This document shows, one piece after another, positions 11,054 to 22,600 of a DNA stretch of 64,000 nucleotides. The notes below the pieces were generated by a model. The model saw only the letters and a program-made list of their open reading frames with translations, searched no databases and was not told the DNA's origin. Position 1 is the first letter of the stretch. Each line of letters begins with the position of its first letter. Position numbers and translations under genes: made by a program. This DNA comes from Enchytraeus crypticus. Taxonomy: Eukaryota > Annelida > Clitellata > Enchytraeida > Enchytraeidae. The DNA is taken from NCBI GenBank assembly GCA_905160935.1, contig CAJHZI010000505.1, forward strand, positions 993,501-1,057,500, read 5' to 3'.

Positions 11054-11215
11054 ATGTTTGAGAGCCATGAGATGGTCTATAAGGAACACGCATTCACTGC
11101 GGAAGAGCTCCCAGACAGCTTCTCTTCTCTTTCTCTCTATCTCTGTCAGGGACGTCGCTGGACTGTCTCCGTCATCTCCATCCCGACACGCTATCAAATC
11201 CATCCAGTGCGCATC
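11054..11215 (-). CDS. RhoGEF exon: start of DH domain (conserved region 1)
   Basis: 162-nt exon of 54 codons, phase 0 to 0. It encodes an acidic linker DAHWMDLIACRDGDDGD followed by TEIERKRREAVWELFRSE and CVFLIDHLMALKH. The pattern R-x-EAVWEL-x-x-(S/T)E-x-x(F/Y)-L is DH conserved region 1, containing the glutamate that contacts the GTPase switch region in Dbl-family proteins. The acceptor is AAG (less common) and the donor GTGTGT is weak, but the phases match both neighbours. The borders are less certain than the coding assignment. Confidence 0.92.
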
Positions 11216-12427
11216 CTTAGAAATCATCAATCAGTCACATTCAAACATTGATCCCGTATGCACCCTTGTATATAAATCAAGCAATAAATCACAATGTAAA
11301 ATCCGTTCTTTAATATGTATACATGATTCATTATGAACGACAATTAATAAGCAATATAAGTTAAAACACATATAAGAATATGTAATCATAACATTAGTAA
11401 AATAATATCATACATGTATATAAGAATAAGTAATAATACCTTTAACTTAAATAACATGGTTATAATAACATGAGTTACAACACATATAAGAATAGGTGTG
11501 ATAACTTACATAGGCCTATGTATGAATATGTCTCTATTACTATTTCTCGTTAACCTCCGAGATTTTATTTGCATCACATTTCAGTCCAAATCACAGAGGA
11601 AGCGGCAGAAATGCATCAAACCTTTCTTTACAAGTTGATGTTTAAATGTAGGCCCAATAATAATTTAACTTCTTAGACAGCAGCATCAAGTAAATGAAGC
11701 CACTTAGAAAATTACACCGATTTGTTAGAATGTCGTTAGAAAACAATTTTTAATTAGTTTGAATGCCATGATGATAAAGGATGATCCTAATGGTCCTGAA
11801 AGTTCTAATATGTACGTAATGTTGAGCAATAACAAGCCTATGATGCGATGTATGAATTAAATATTTATACGAGAATTAAAAACTATTATCCGGCTTCTAA
11901 TGTTATTTCAGATGTCTGATAGATGTCAATATATAACATAAAACCGTCTTTTAAAATATTGTAACTAGAATGCACCGTAAAACATCATATAGTAAATAGC
12001 AATAGAAATAGATAAACACCGGAGTAAAAGTTTGAATCAATTTCAGTTTCACATGGGCTTCGAGTCTCGTTACAAAAACTAAACTTTGGCCACTTTGTTT
12101 TTTATTATTAGTTCTTTGTCATGAATTTACCGTTTAGAAGCTAATGTAGTCTCCTATAGGGCATCAGAATGAAAGTTAAACAAATATAAATTCTTAAACT
12201 GGTAATTGCTCTAGAATTTTAAATTCAATTATAATGGTATAACATTATGCATTAAAATAAATTAAATTATAGTTGCTTAAACTAAAAAGATAGAATAATG
12301 ACAATCTAAAGTCAAATAAACGGTCGTTTAGGCATAAAAATTAAAAATACATATGGAATCAATTTACTTTAAATCAATTTACTTGTAGCCCAATTCACAA
12401 CTCCAGTTTTCATGAAAAGCTAGAGCG

Positions 12428-12560
12428 AAAGCCAAGTTTAACGTCAGCTTCCTGCTCAATAGCATCGTCAGTGACGGGTGGAGCAGTAGATTTGAACCCT
12501 GCATCTACTGATCAGCTGTATAACAACTTTTCAAAAAGCCGGCGGTTCAATCCGTGAATC
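12428..12560 (-). mobile_element. Family-A SINE
   Basis: Contains TTTAACGTCAGCTTCCTGCTC, AGTGACGGGTGGAGCAG and ATTTGAACCCTGC, in family order on the minus strand. Confidence 0.65.
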
Positions 12561-12604
12561 CATTAGTTTACTATAAATAAATAATACAGTAAACGCGCAT
12601 TACA

Positions 12605-12815
12605 GTTAAGTGATCAACTATGTTGATATCTATCACTTTCAATACCACATGTTTAAACCGTTAGGCAATTTAGACCATTTTCCGTATAACCCGTCCAGTG
12701 AATGTCCGAGATTTTACTCTCAGATCAGCGTGACTGGGATTCGAACCCACGAGGGTTCATTTCACCTCATGATCTGTCATTTAAAGCTTCTTGTCGTTAC
12801 ACCTACGCTAATAAG
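12605..12815 (-). mobile_element. Family-C repeat (tRNA-like SINE)
   Basis: Shares ATACCACATGTTTAAACCGTTAGGCAATTT, a B box on the minus strand (GGGATTCGAACCCACG in plus) and TGATCTGTCATTTAAAGC. It lies just past the donor of the exon at 12843. Confidence 0.65.
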
Positions 12816-12842
12816 GCATTCTAATAAATATCTTAATGAAAC

Positions 12843-12947
12843 CTTGTAGCCCATTAGATAGCTGTCTCTGAACTCAGACGGTTTTAAGTTCTGCAGTACC
12901 TCGCTCAACTCTGGCAAATTATCTTTGCTCAGTCTGTGACCCTTTTT
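12843..12947 (-). CDS. RhoGEF exon: segment just before DH domain
   Basis: 105-nt exon, acceptor ATTTTTGCAG, phase 0 to 0. It encodes 35 residues, KKGHRLSKDNLPELSEVLQ then NLKPSEFRDSYLMGYK. Codon use and periodicity are strongly coding-like in an AT-rich surround. It reads in phase into the DH start exon. The donor AAG|GTTTCA is weak. Its incoming phase (0) does not match the outgoing phase (1) of the exon at 20791-21026, so at least one exon lies between them. Confidence 0.8.
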
Positions 12948-13248
12948 CTGCAAAAATAATACTTCAAACAATTATTTAATTTACATACCAAGTAAAATTG
13001 ATGTTTACGATTTTTACCAATGCTCTATAACGGCATTTTGGCAGACGTAAATTTACTGAATGTTGACTACTAAGAAACAAAGAGCTCACACCAATATGAG
13101 AGGAGCTCTCGCAAAGTTGAGAAAATCACAAAACTTTACGATATACACTTTTCGAAGTCATTTTAAAACAGAGTTGCACACCTACTGAACACACATCTCA
13201 TCTGGAAACTGTTGGTTAATTATTGCAAGCTTTTAGCTTTATTCCCAG

Positions 13249-13317
13249 CAGAATGCACTGCGCTATGTTGAACATCAGGCTGCATTAGACGACTGGACTG
13301 AGCTGCAACAGTTCTAA
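13249..13317 (+). other. Exon-like segment on the opposite strand (terminal exon?)
   Basis: An excellent plus-strand acceptor (TTTATTCCCAG) is followed by 22 coding-like codons, QNALRYVEHQAALDDWTEL..., ending in TAA. No partner exon was found nearby and I do not recognise the peptide. It overlaps the candidate minus-strand exon, so at most one is likely to be real. Confidence 0.2.
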
Positions 13318-13329
13318 TAGCGCCATTAT
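13274..13329 (-). other. Candidate intervening RhoGEF exon (uncertain)
   Basis: A good minus-strand acceptor (CGCTTGCAG) precedes an open stretch that starts in the phase required by the exon at 20791-21026 and stays open for about 36 codons (DNGAIRTVAAQSSRLMQPD...). No strong phase-0 donor is present; weak GT sites occur at GAT|GTTCAA and GCA|GTGCAT. The same bases are also exon-like on the plus strand (13249-13317). Low-confidence proposal to explain the phase gap. Confidence 0.25.
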
Positions 13330-15224
13330 CTGCAAGCGAGACGAAGATATTGCGCTTTATTTTCACAATTTCATCCCCTATTCAGCCGATAATCCTCGGC
13401 TTAGGACTAAGTGGACGCTGATTCGATAGTCAGTGCCTTGGAGGCAAAAGACTGGAACGCGTGTTATCAGCCATATTAGACGGCATATCTTAGTCATTCA
13501 TCGGCAATGTTGGATGTATATTGAATTGTGCTACTGAGGTGCTATTGTGTTATTGTGCTATTGTGTGATGTATGATATATTGCTACATCAAGCGACTCAG
13601 AATTCTGAGTAAACTGTTGACATGGTTCAAACGAATTTCAACCAATCATTGACCTCGCGCCTGTCAAGAAAATGTTCAACGTTTTCTGCCGGTTTACAAT
13701 ATGTATAAGACATATTAAGTAAACGAACCAGCACGTTTTGAAAAACAACAACTCATAATTGAAGTTGATATTCTGGAGCAGTAAGATATTAACATTCACA
13801 ATGGATATTGAATCTGACTCAATTAGATTTCGCTTTCTCAAATGTCTTTGACTGTTCAAATGTCCATAATCAGATGTGCCAGTTATTATACTGTATAATC
13901 ACCAGTTATGTTGTCAACTACAGACGTTTCTGAATCTCTTTAATTTGAAGATTCTGATAATAATTTTCATTAGTATATGATCTTTATTCGCCAAAATACA
14001 TGGCAGTACAAACAGAACAAGAAATAAAAAATAATGAACGAACCGAATAACAGAAACTACGGATTAATTCTTAAAGAGTCTACAAATAGACAAATTAAAA
14101 TTAAAATTGCCGTTTACCTTAGGATCGGCTTTCAATAATCTAATTAGGTCAATATACCTTAATCGATTGATTGAATTATTAACTAAGAAAAACACTCAAT
14201 ATATCATCCTTGATCAGGCCCGTCGCTGCAGATATTTTCGGCCACAAGTCGCCGGTTTATTTAGTCTCGTCATCGCCGTGATGCTTTATTGATTTCAGTC
14301 GAATGCGGAACATATGCTGTTTTCACAAGATCTGTCCATCCAGCTTTCACCACCTAATGCCGCAGACTATTTACAAATCTTGCCGGAATATGACGAAACG
14401 CTTCTAGCCGCTAGATCAATGTTTATCTCAAACCACTGATCCTCTTATTTATTTCTACTTTAAATGTTCAGTCGTAATCTGATGTGTGTTGAGCACGTGA
14501 AATTGACTTTCGCTACTGACGGACGACTAGAAAATAAGCGCATGATTCAAGACGAGCAACTAGGAAATGTCAGACGCAAAATTATTTTCTTGCCAATTAA
14601 GCTGCGATTTCAAAATATTATTGACATCACATGACGGTTCCAGATTCCGTTCGGTATTCTCCTCTTCTTTGCAAAACATATCTCAACAAAGTACGTTTAT
14701 TCAGTCCATAGAACGAGAAATCTGCAGAGGATTTGTAGAACTACTTTAATTCAGAAGAACAAGAAAATTCTGACGGCATTGCTCCAGCGTCGTGCAATTA
14801 ATTTCGTTTGAATGGGAGAAAATAAGAAAAGAGACCTGACAGAAACAACAACGTAAATAATTATCAATACAAAATTAAGCATCTCTGAAATTTTCAGATA
14901 GTCAACAAATACCAGAAGCATAGAAGCATACTTTTTATACATGTATGTTTAATATATTAGATAGTACCCTCTAGCAGAATAGCACGTAGTAAAAAAAAAA
15001 TTAAACAACTACGATTGCAATTGTTTAAATGGAACTAAAGCAAAATGTTGTTGAACATTATTCGTAGTAGTCAATCCTTTTCAATCTCCCTCGGTTGCAC
15101 TAGAAAGCAATAAGTAAACAATTTGTTTGATGAATCTTGAATATGGATATCTTGAATCTTGAATATGAATATTTGATTGAATATGGGAAGATAATACAAT
15201 CTTACCCACTTTACATATTTCTTC

Positions 15225-15400
15225 TTCTTCTAGTGCACTGCCTAACGGCAGGTCCATGGCATATAACTCTTCCAACCAATTTAATCCTAAGCCTTCCTTT
15301 TCATCTCTATATATGAATTTATTATTAGATCATCCAGCATCCCATGTCTTGGTCATCCTCTAACTCTTTTCCCTAACTCTTTTTGCAAACTACATATTAT
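15225..15400 (-). repeat. Family-B repeat
   Basis: TAGTGCACTGCCTAACGGCAGGTCCATGGC and CATCCAGCATCCCATGTCTTGG, shared with 17395-17540. It explains the frame at 15081-15275. Confidence 0.6.
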
Positions 15401-17394
15401 TATTACTTTTTCAATCCCGGTGCAAAGAACCCTGAGTTTGTTTAAAACAATTCGAGCAATACGTGCTAATCGCCGCCCGGCTACTGGAGGTCATCCTGCT
15501 GTTTAAAAGAATTACTGAAGCTGGCTGCGTTAAATCCTTGTAAAATCATGGAAAACCTTTTCCAAAGAAAAGATATCTCTCACTTATCGCATCTTTGCTC
15601 TTCAATAAGACTGCCTATACCATTAATGAAGTCAACTTCATCGAGATAAAATTATTATTTTTTAAATTTAAAATTATTAGCATTAGTATTAAATATATTC
15701 ATGGACATTTAAATTATTTGAACTATGCATGAATTATTCTAAAGAATATGCTGGCAAACTAGATAGTATAGCGCTAAACTTACCAGTTTCAGCAAAGAAA
15801 ACGTTCTCTTCAACTTCTTGTCTGTTACAAACAAAAGCGATCGACATTTTAAACATAAATGAAAAGATTTCAAATTCGGTAGGATATCAGATTTTAGAAT
15901 TATGTTTAATATTACAGCTGTATGTAGCTCATTCAGAGTATCTTAGAACAACGCAGTCAAACAAGCCCAAAAGCATCTGATATAGAGTCCAATCATATAT
16001 AGACCATCTTGCTTGGATAGCGGGCTTGGACTACTGTAGATTTAGCTTTGTCGTTTCTACGTTTATAGATGATGTGCTGATAACTTTGCAGTTTCTAACT
16101 CATTATGAAATCAATTTCTTGCAAACAAACGTCAAAATTCATAATACTGGGTCATAATACTAGGTCATAATACTAGGTCATAATACTAGGTATAAGGTAC
16201 AAGGTATACTAGGTATAATACAAGTCAGAATATTAGGTATGGGTTGCCTATTAATTTATGTTTCTTAAAATGCTATTTATTTGTACGTCATGAAATATGC
16301 TTTGTTACCAATTTATAGCTAGTCTGTAACTCTGAATTTTGATAGTAACCTTAACTGCTACTTTAGCGATATTCATAATTGAAATATGCTTTAAAAGGTA
16401 CGTCTACTTTGCCTTCGTCCAACGAACGAAGGCCTTGAAGACAACGACAATTATTATGTGTTTGAACTTCATTACCAAGTAAAAAATTACGAAAGTAAAA
16501 ATTACGAAGTAAAAAGGACAACAAAATAATGTTGACACAGTGTATTAAACCATATGCAAGACAATTATGAAATCAAATCCAGTTAGTCACAATTTACGGA
16601 AAAAGCAATATATTCGTTATAATTATATTAAAATAATTTTTCGCATAAACTCTAATCAGACTTTCATTCCTATGAATTAATTGAGGTTCATCGACTAAAT
16701 AAAATACTCTATATATTATAATTTTCCAGTCGATGAAGTTATTTCATGGCTATTTCTTGAAGGTTCCACAGTGTATAGGCCTGTGTAGACCGCAGAAAGC
16801 ACGGTGAAGTAATCGCGATTATTGACGCGGTGAGAGAGTGAGACGTGGGACATGAAACAAGTGCAGCGTGTTGTGCTAGGATGTTATATTGACGGGATGA
16901 GAAAACTCTACTTATTAAAAAAGCTCAGACACCATTACCCTGTTAGCTACAAGTAAGTAAATAGGGGCAACAGTTTGTGTTTTAGATATCACTATGGCGA
17001 TTTTGATCCATTTTAAATGTTCTCTCTGCACACTGACAAAATATAGACCAGATGAAACCCAAAAGTGATTGGTTCAGGATTCACTAACATCGATGTTAAA
17101 TAACACACAGAAAATTCATCGTATAAGTCTATTTTCATAAGTCATGGTTCCGGTTTAGTAGTTAAACGTAAAAGTCCAGATTTTTAGCTTAAGCTAATTT
17201 TAGTCTCTGTTGTGGGGCAATGTTTCAGTCAATAAAGTGCGTCTAAGTGAAAATGTTTGAAGACTAGGTGAAACTTAAGTATCCGTCCAGACATTTGCCG
17301 GCAAACATGACACAGGTAAATAACCACAAGAAAGCATCCAAAGTGAGACCAAGTACTATTGCGAATATATTTTTTAACTATACACTGAATTTTC

Positions 17395-17765
17395 CTTTAG
17401 TGCAATGCCTAACGGCAGGCTCATGGCATACAACTTCCAATTAATTCTATCCTCAGCGCCTCTTCTTTTTCATCTCTAAATATGAATTTGTTATCAGACC
17501 ATCCAGCATCTCATGTCTCAGTCTTTATCTAACTCTTTTACCTTGCATTCTTCCTTCTATTATATCCTTTAGCAAGCCATCCCCCTCATTATATGTCCTC
17601 TCCAGCTTTTAAAAGCTGGAGAGGATTTATTTTTTATCACACTGTTTTACTGTCTATCTGTACCGACTATTTCAAGAACTTCTTTCTTTGTAATTTTGTC
17701 AGTCCAACCAATCTTTTCCATCCTTCTTCATAACCACATTTCCAGCGCCTCTACACTGAATATTT
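17395..17765 (-). mobile_element. LINE 3' remnant with 3' tail repeat
   Basis: Resembles the 3' end of the LINE at 27.4-28.1 kb (for example CAAGAACTTCTT, TTTGTAA, CATAACCACAT in plus orientation) and continues into the family-B tail (CTAACGGCAGG). It contains a 30-bp perfect palindrome at 17596-17625. Confidence 0.65.
17596..17625. other. 30-bp perfect palindrome
   Basis: TCCTCTCCAGCTTTT followed directly by its exact reverse complement, with no spacer, inside a LINE remnant. Confidence 0.95.
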
Positions 17766-17789
17766 TGCATTTAATCTACTGTACACTAC

Positions 17790-17833
<44 letters not shown>

Positions 17834-18139
17834 TGAAAACAAATTATTCCAGTCTATTTGTACTCTACGGTGTATTACTAATGAGTTTCAACTTCCGCCA
17901 GCTAGTAGTCGTTCTTGCAGCAGAATAAATCATCAAGGTTCTTGAGTATGCGTGTAGTTTAACTACCCATTCATTTTACTTTAAACCACCAGAGTTTCAC
18001 TGAGGAAATTTGTAATACCTTAGGAAATGAAAGTCATTTAGCCACCATTTCAAAAATAGAGTGATTTGGATTTATACGATACTTCATTTGATCAGGTCCA
18101 TCAGGACATTTTTGTAAGTTTCACTTCAAGTTTGAACAA

Positions 18140-18416
18140 CTAATAATAATAATAATAGTAGTAGTAGTAATAATAATAATAATTGCGGCTTCCCAGAGTG
18201 TAGAGAAATTATTTTAATCGCTTCTTTTTAAACTTTTAATTAAATAAAGTCTCTTTTATCTTATTTTTTAGCCCAGGGCCCTTTACAGCCCAGTGCATTA
18301 AAAAAAAAAAAAAAAAAAATAATAATAATAATAATAATAATAACTATTATAATTGTAATTATAATAATAATTATTATTAGTAGTAGTAGTAGTATTAGTA
18401 GTAGTATTAATATTAG
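18140..18416. repeat. TAA/TAG trinucleotide and poly-A low-complexity region
   Basis: AATAATAAT, TAGTAGTAG runs and a 20-base A run at 18300-18319, up to the left end of the hAT-like element. Confidence 0.9.
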
Positions 18417-18532
18417 CAGGGGCGGCGGCACGGTTTTGAAAGTGGGGGGGCCAAAGTGAAGAAATTGAAAATCAATCGCGAAAACGCAAGCCGCGACACT
18501 GCATAAGGAACTTAATTAAAGGAAGCACATCA

Positions 18533-18607
<75 letters not shown>

Positions 18608-20306
18608 ATATTTATATATACATATACATGTATATCCTATCGTAGTGCGCTGCTTATTGGCAGGTCCATGGTATATACTCCTCCACATACTTCTATCCTC
18701 CGCCTCTTTCTTCATACTAACATACGAATTAGTCATCAATTCATCCAACATCCCAAGTCTCTGTCTTCTTCTCAGTGTCGCCCATACGACTAACACCATG
18801 GGGTGGGAAAATTGTTTGAGCTGTTTGAACATATAGGTTTTCCAGACCCACTTATTCCACTAATGGAGGGGTATTGAAAATCAGAAATCCATCTCGGATA
18901 GATATAGTCCCTAAAATACATGAAATATATTTATTCCGTTATGGTTCTTTATCCTTGCAATGAAAAGCGTTAGTTAAAACTTATTAAGCCAAGCTAATAT
19001 ATGCGAGTAGAGCAAGCAGGCTTACTTTCAGACAAATAGGGTCTAACATTTTTCCGACTGAATAATGATTTACTAACTAATGACTTAAGATTATTTCTTC
19101 AATAATAAGAAATAAATTTACATTATCTTATGCTTACCTTATACAGCAATTGTTATTCTGATTGACTGATCGAATTACTTAAGCGCATTAATTATAGCCC
19201 AACGATTTAAGTGTTAAAACTTATACAACCTAGACTATGCTAATGTTGCTGTTGACTAGCTAAACAACCTAGAATATGCTAATGTTGTTCTAATAAAAGA
19301 TAATTCATATTTTTGACAGACGTAACTCTTTAAATGCAAAAGTCAGACTGAATGCAGATTGACTCGGCAATGCATACAACTACAAGTCCATCCCTGGCTA
19401 CTTTGTCTTGTGCCTCGCTACAGTCTGTTGAACAGAGGCTGAATCCAGACTAATTGCATGACATTAAGATAAGGAATTAAACTGAATGACAGGATTGACT
19501 GTAAGGGCAAGGATTAACTGACATCAGATCAAATTGACATCTGATTTTAATTAAATACTTGTTGGACATTTGGCCGGGTTTACACTGTATTTCTTTCTTA
19601 CAACTGTCATCATGAAGTAGGCCTACATAGTGTTAACATGTTTCCTTATCAGGACACAATCTGCTGTCTATACGAAAGTGCTGCGATGTCGTTGACCTTC
19701 GAACTCACCGATTTCCTTCCGTATTTCTTCTTTACTGTAATTATCATCTCTTTAGATATTTTTGCTCGCTGGCTCTCATTTCTCTTTAGAACAAAGTATA
19801 AAAGCCACACAGTCATTTTGTATAGCTGTTAGTGGCAGTGAAGGTGAATGAGAGGGGGAGCGGTGGGAAGAGAGGGGGTGGGGGAGGGGTGAAAAAGATT
19901 TGTGAGCGGTTGAGCCAGGTCGGTAAAGAAGAAAGTAATGTCTCATGGGAGGATGTGTGCGATAGGTGTGACTGTGACTATCTTGAGATCATATCATTAA
20001 ATTTGTATTAACAATTCGATCGCCTTCACTTGAACAACCATCCACAGCCTGTACCTCATGAATTCCTAATAAGTAAATTATCTGCCAACACACAGAAAAA
20101 ATCTATTTTCAGCAGTCACTAGCATTTTTCTGTATCAATTGAACTCCAGTTTTGCTTAAATTATGACGTTACAAAAAGTTTCCTTGTATGTATTTTCTGT
20201 AATTTTAGGACCCAAAACTGGGGGGGGCAAAGGTTATCCTGGCCCCCCACCTGGAAAAGTGGGGGGGCCAGTGGCCACGGTGGCCCCCCCGGTGGCGCCG
20301 CCCCTG
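18417..20306. mobile_element. hAT-like non-autonomous DNA element, 1890 bp, with 8-bp target-site duplication
   Basis: The ends are inverted: CAGGGGCGGCGGCAC at the left and its near-complement GTGGCGCCGCCCCTG at the right, each followed inward by a poly-G/C run. Both ends are flanked by the same 8 bases, AATATTAG (18409-18416 and 20307-20314). Termini starting CAGGGGCGG and 8-bp duplications are typical of the hAT superfamily. No transposase frame was seen. It contains a nested AT microsatellite (18534-18600) and a family-B repeat copy (18640-18800). The flank is low-complexity TAA/TTAG sequence, so chance identity of the duplication is not excluded. Confidence 0.7.
18640..18800 (-). repeat. 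Family-B repeat nested in the hAT-like element
   Basis: TAGTGCGCTGCTTATTGGCAGGTCCATGG followed by TTCATCCAACATCCCAAGTC. Confidence 0.6.
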
Positions 20307-20440
20307 AATATTAGCATTAGTATTAGCGTTAGCGTTAGCATTAGCATTAGCATTAGCATAAGCATTAGCATTAGTATTAGCATTAATATTAGTATTAGCA
20401 TTATTTTTGAACTATTAGTATTATTATTATTATTGTTGTT
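20307..20440. repeat. ATTAGC hexamer array
   Basis: Repeated ATTAGCATTAGCGTTAGCG and variants, directly after the hAT-like element's duplication. It is not the TTAGGG telomere repeat. Confidence 0.85.
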
Positions 20441-20790
20441 GTAGTTCTTGAAGAAAATGACCCCGCACGAGATAGATAGCTAAAACGAATCATAGTATCT
20501 TGTAGTGAATCTACGATAAAAAACATCATCGTCCTAAGATATTTTTCACTTCCCACTTACCAATGTGTCTACTTTTTTTAAGCGTCATAAGTTTCGTGCG
20601 ATTGATATTTAAATATTTGCAGTTGTTCAACTCGAGAACTGAGTTGGTAGTGTTCTTCCATTGTCGCTATACAAACTACTTTTATACTTATGATCATATT
20701 GCGAAGCTGCCCTTTAATCGCCTCGTCAGTGACTTGTTTCTGATACAAGAAACTGATGTTAAACAAAGTTCCAATCTTCTAAAGCCCTAC

Positions 20791-21026
20791 CTTGCTGTTC
20801 GGCTCCGGACATGAGACTGGCTGTAGAAGCTTGGTATGCTTTGGACGTGGCGAAGTCGGCAATGGTGTTTCGTTTGAGCAGAGGCGGCACGGGTCTCTTG
20901 CGCCGAACCTGCGAGAGTAGGTCTCCCGGGTAGTTGATGCCGAGGTCGGCTGAGCTCCTCTTCCTCCTCAACTGCGTGGACCCAACCCCGGGCTCCACGT
21001 TGACCACATCTCGCCCGAGCCCAATG
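20791..21026 (-). CDS. RhoGEF N-terminal region exon, basic and serine-rich
   Basis: 236-nt exon, acceptor GATTCTCAG, donor CAAG|GTAGGG, phase 2 to 1. The encoded 78 residues contain two short basic clusters (LRRKRSS and VRRKRP), a PVPPLLKR stretch and polar segments. It is markedly GC-richer than its surroundings and free of repeats. I recognise no domain. It joins in phase to the exon at 31725-31801 (GG|C). The basic clusters could be phosphorylation, nuclear-localisation or membrane-binding sites; this is inference. Assignment to the RhoGEF gene rests on strand, order and phase only. Confidence 0.72.
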
Positions 21027-22384
21027 CTGAGAATCAATTAAAATACTCTTAGTTACTGAGGTTTGAAAGCTGACTGTTGTTATGTAAATGTTAATGAAAG
21101 TCACTTTCTATAAATGTCATTGATCTGGTTTACTTATCAGAAGTTAACTGCTGCTTGAATTAGTTTTGATTAGTTGTTGAAAAATACAACATTAGTCTAT
21201 GAAACTATTGGTCACTAAATGAAAACTAAACTAAATGCTAATCAGCCATAGGTAGGCCTAATGAAGCCTTCTTTTCATAAACATCTCCCTCTGTTTGTGT
21301 TACTGCGCTTAAGTTATATGTAGAACGTCTAAATAAGAACCGCTAGAATTTATTTTATATCAGTCACACGAATATTTCACAGTTTTATTCCTAACTGCTT
21401 TAAATCAAAGCTTTTGTAAATGACAAAAAGTAATTTATTTCCTTTCAATTTTATTTCAGATTTTGCAAATTTAAAGGTCTAATTTCTGTATTGCATAGCA
21501 ACAAAAGTATCAAAAATAGAAAACAAAGTAGTGATAATTTGATAAATATTATAACTTATAAACAAATTACTGAAGAGCGTAAGCAATTAATTCTATACTG
21601 TATTTGATAGAATTTCACTAAATATAAATAACCACCAACTTGTCTAAACACAGAGTGATCTACGACCTTCTGAAGAGTAAACAATAAGCGGGCTCGTGTA
21701 ATTTACGATCAACGGCGGATTTAATGATGCAAGGTCCATGGAGGAAAAATTGAAGAAAACATGTCTAATGATAAAGGAAGGAACGTGTGAAATATTTGGA
21801 ATTAGTGCTCGACGCAGCTCAGCTGGGTAGCAACATTTTGTGTTAAATGGCAAACAATTAAAATCGTTAATTAAAAACTTTAATTAAATTTTGAACATAA
21901 GCTAAACTATAAGTTGAAGAGGAGACCAGTTTTATTGGAAATAATATCCACGGCGGTTATTTTTTTGATAGCATTATGCCAATTTCCATCAGTAATTAGA
22001 AAGCTTTAAAACTGACTTTAGAACACAAAGTCTTTTCCTTTCATAAATGAGTACACTTAAATTTCTACAATTATTTAAGGCAACTGTTTTGGTTTACTAG
22101 TCGTCTTTTATCAACATTTAGAGTTTTTAGTTAAACTATTCTAAAATCCTCTTTATGCCTCAGAGACAATTACAATCTGTTAAAACTAAACAATTTAAAG
22201 TAACTTCTGTACACTTGCACCTCTCAGAGGAATTCTCCAAATACAAATGAAAACCAATGAAAGTAACATTTTGAAAGAATATATAAAGTAGATTATTAGG
22301 CTCCTACTCAGACACGCAGTTAGAGCTAATATAAACACCAGGTCTTGCTAAACACATATATACATATTTGTATGACAGTCATCA

Positions 22385-22600
22385 TCCCTTTAATCCTAGT
22401 TTAACTAGGGTTGGGATACTATGAACCTTCTCCACTCCTTTTTGTCCCATACCATATCAAAGTCTTTTCCATTCGTTTTAGAAAATTTTGTGGCAATTTC
22501 TGGAGCCTAGGCGATCAACAACCGAATGCCCTTTCTGACGTTGGTTTGGATCTTAGTGCTTTAGTCACCTTCTACGACACGTGCAGTCACCGGTTGGTCT
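22385..22600. repeat. Family-D dispersed repeat
   Basis: AGTTTAACTAGGGTTGGGATAC through CCGAATGCCCTTTCTGACG to GCAGTCACCGGTTGGTC. It explains the open frame at 22411-22647, which is not a gene. Confidence 0.7.

Larger units (their letters stand above)
12948..18408. other. Intron sequence, no confident gene
   Basis: Apart from the uncertain exon candidates at 13.3 kb and the LINE tails at 15.2 and 17.4 kb, I see AT-rich sequence with small repeats (TAATACTAGG units at 16140-16240, a TA run at 17797-17830). Confidence 0.6.

Noticed and set aside
20313..20405. Telomere-like TTAGC repeats
   Set aside because: Units are ATTAGC/GTTAGC, not TTAGGG or TTAGG; treated as a simple repeat.
20578..20766. 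Possible RhoGEF exon (TDEAIKGQLRNM) just after the exon at 20791
   Set aside because: It would need an intron of about 37 bases, and its acceptor end matches the family-A SINE tail (GAAACTGATGTTAA).
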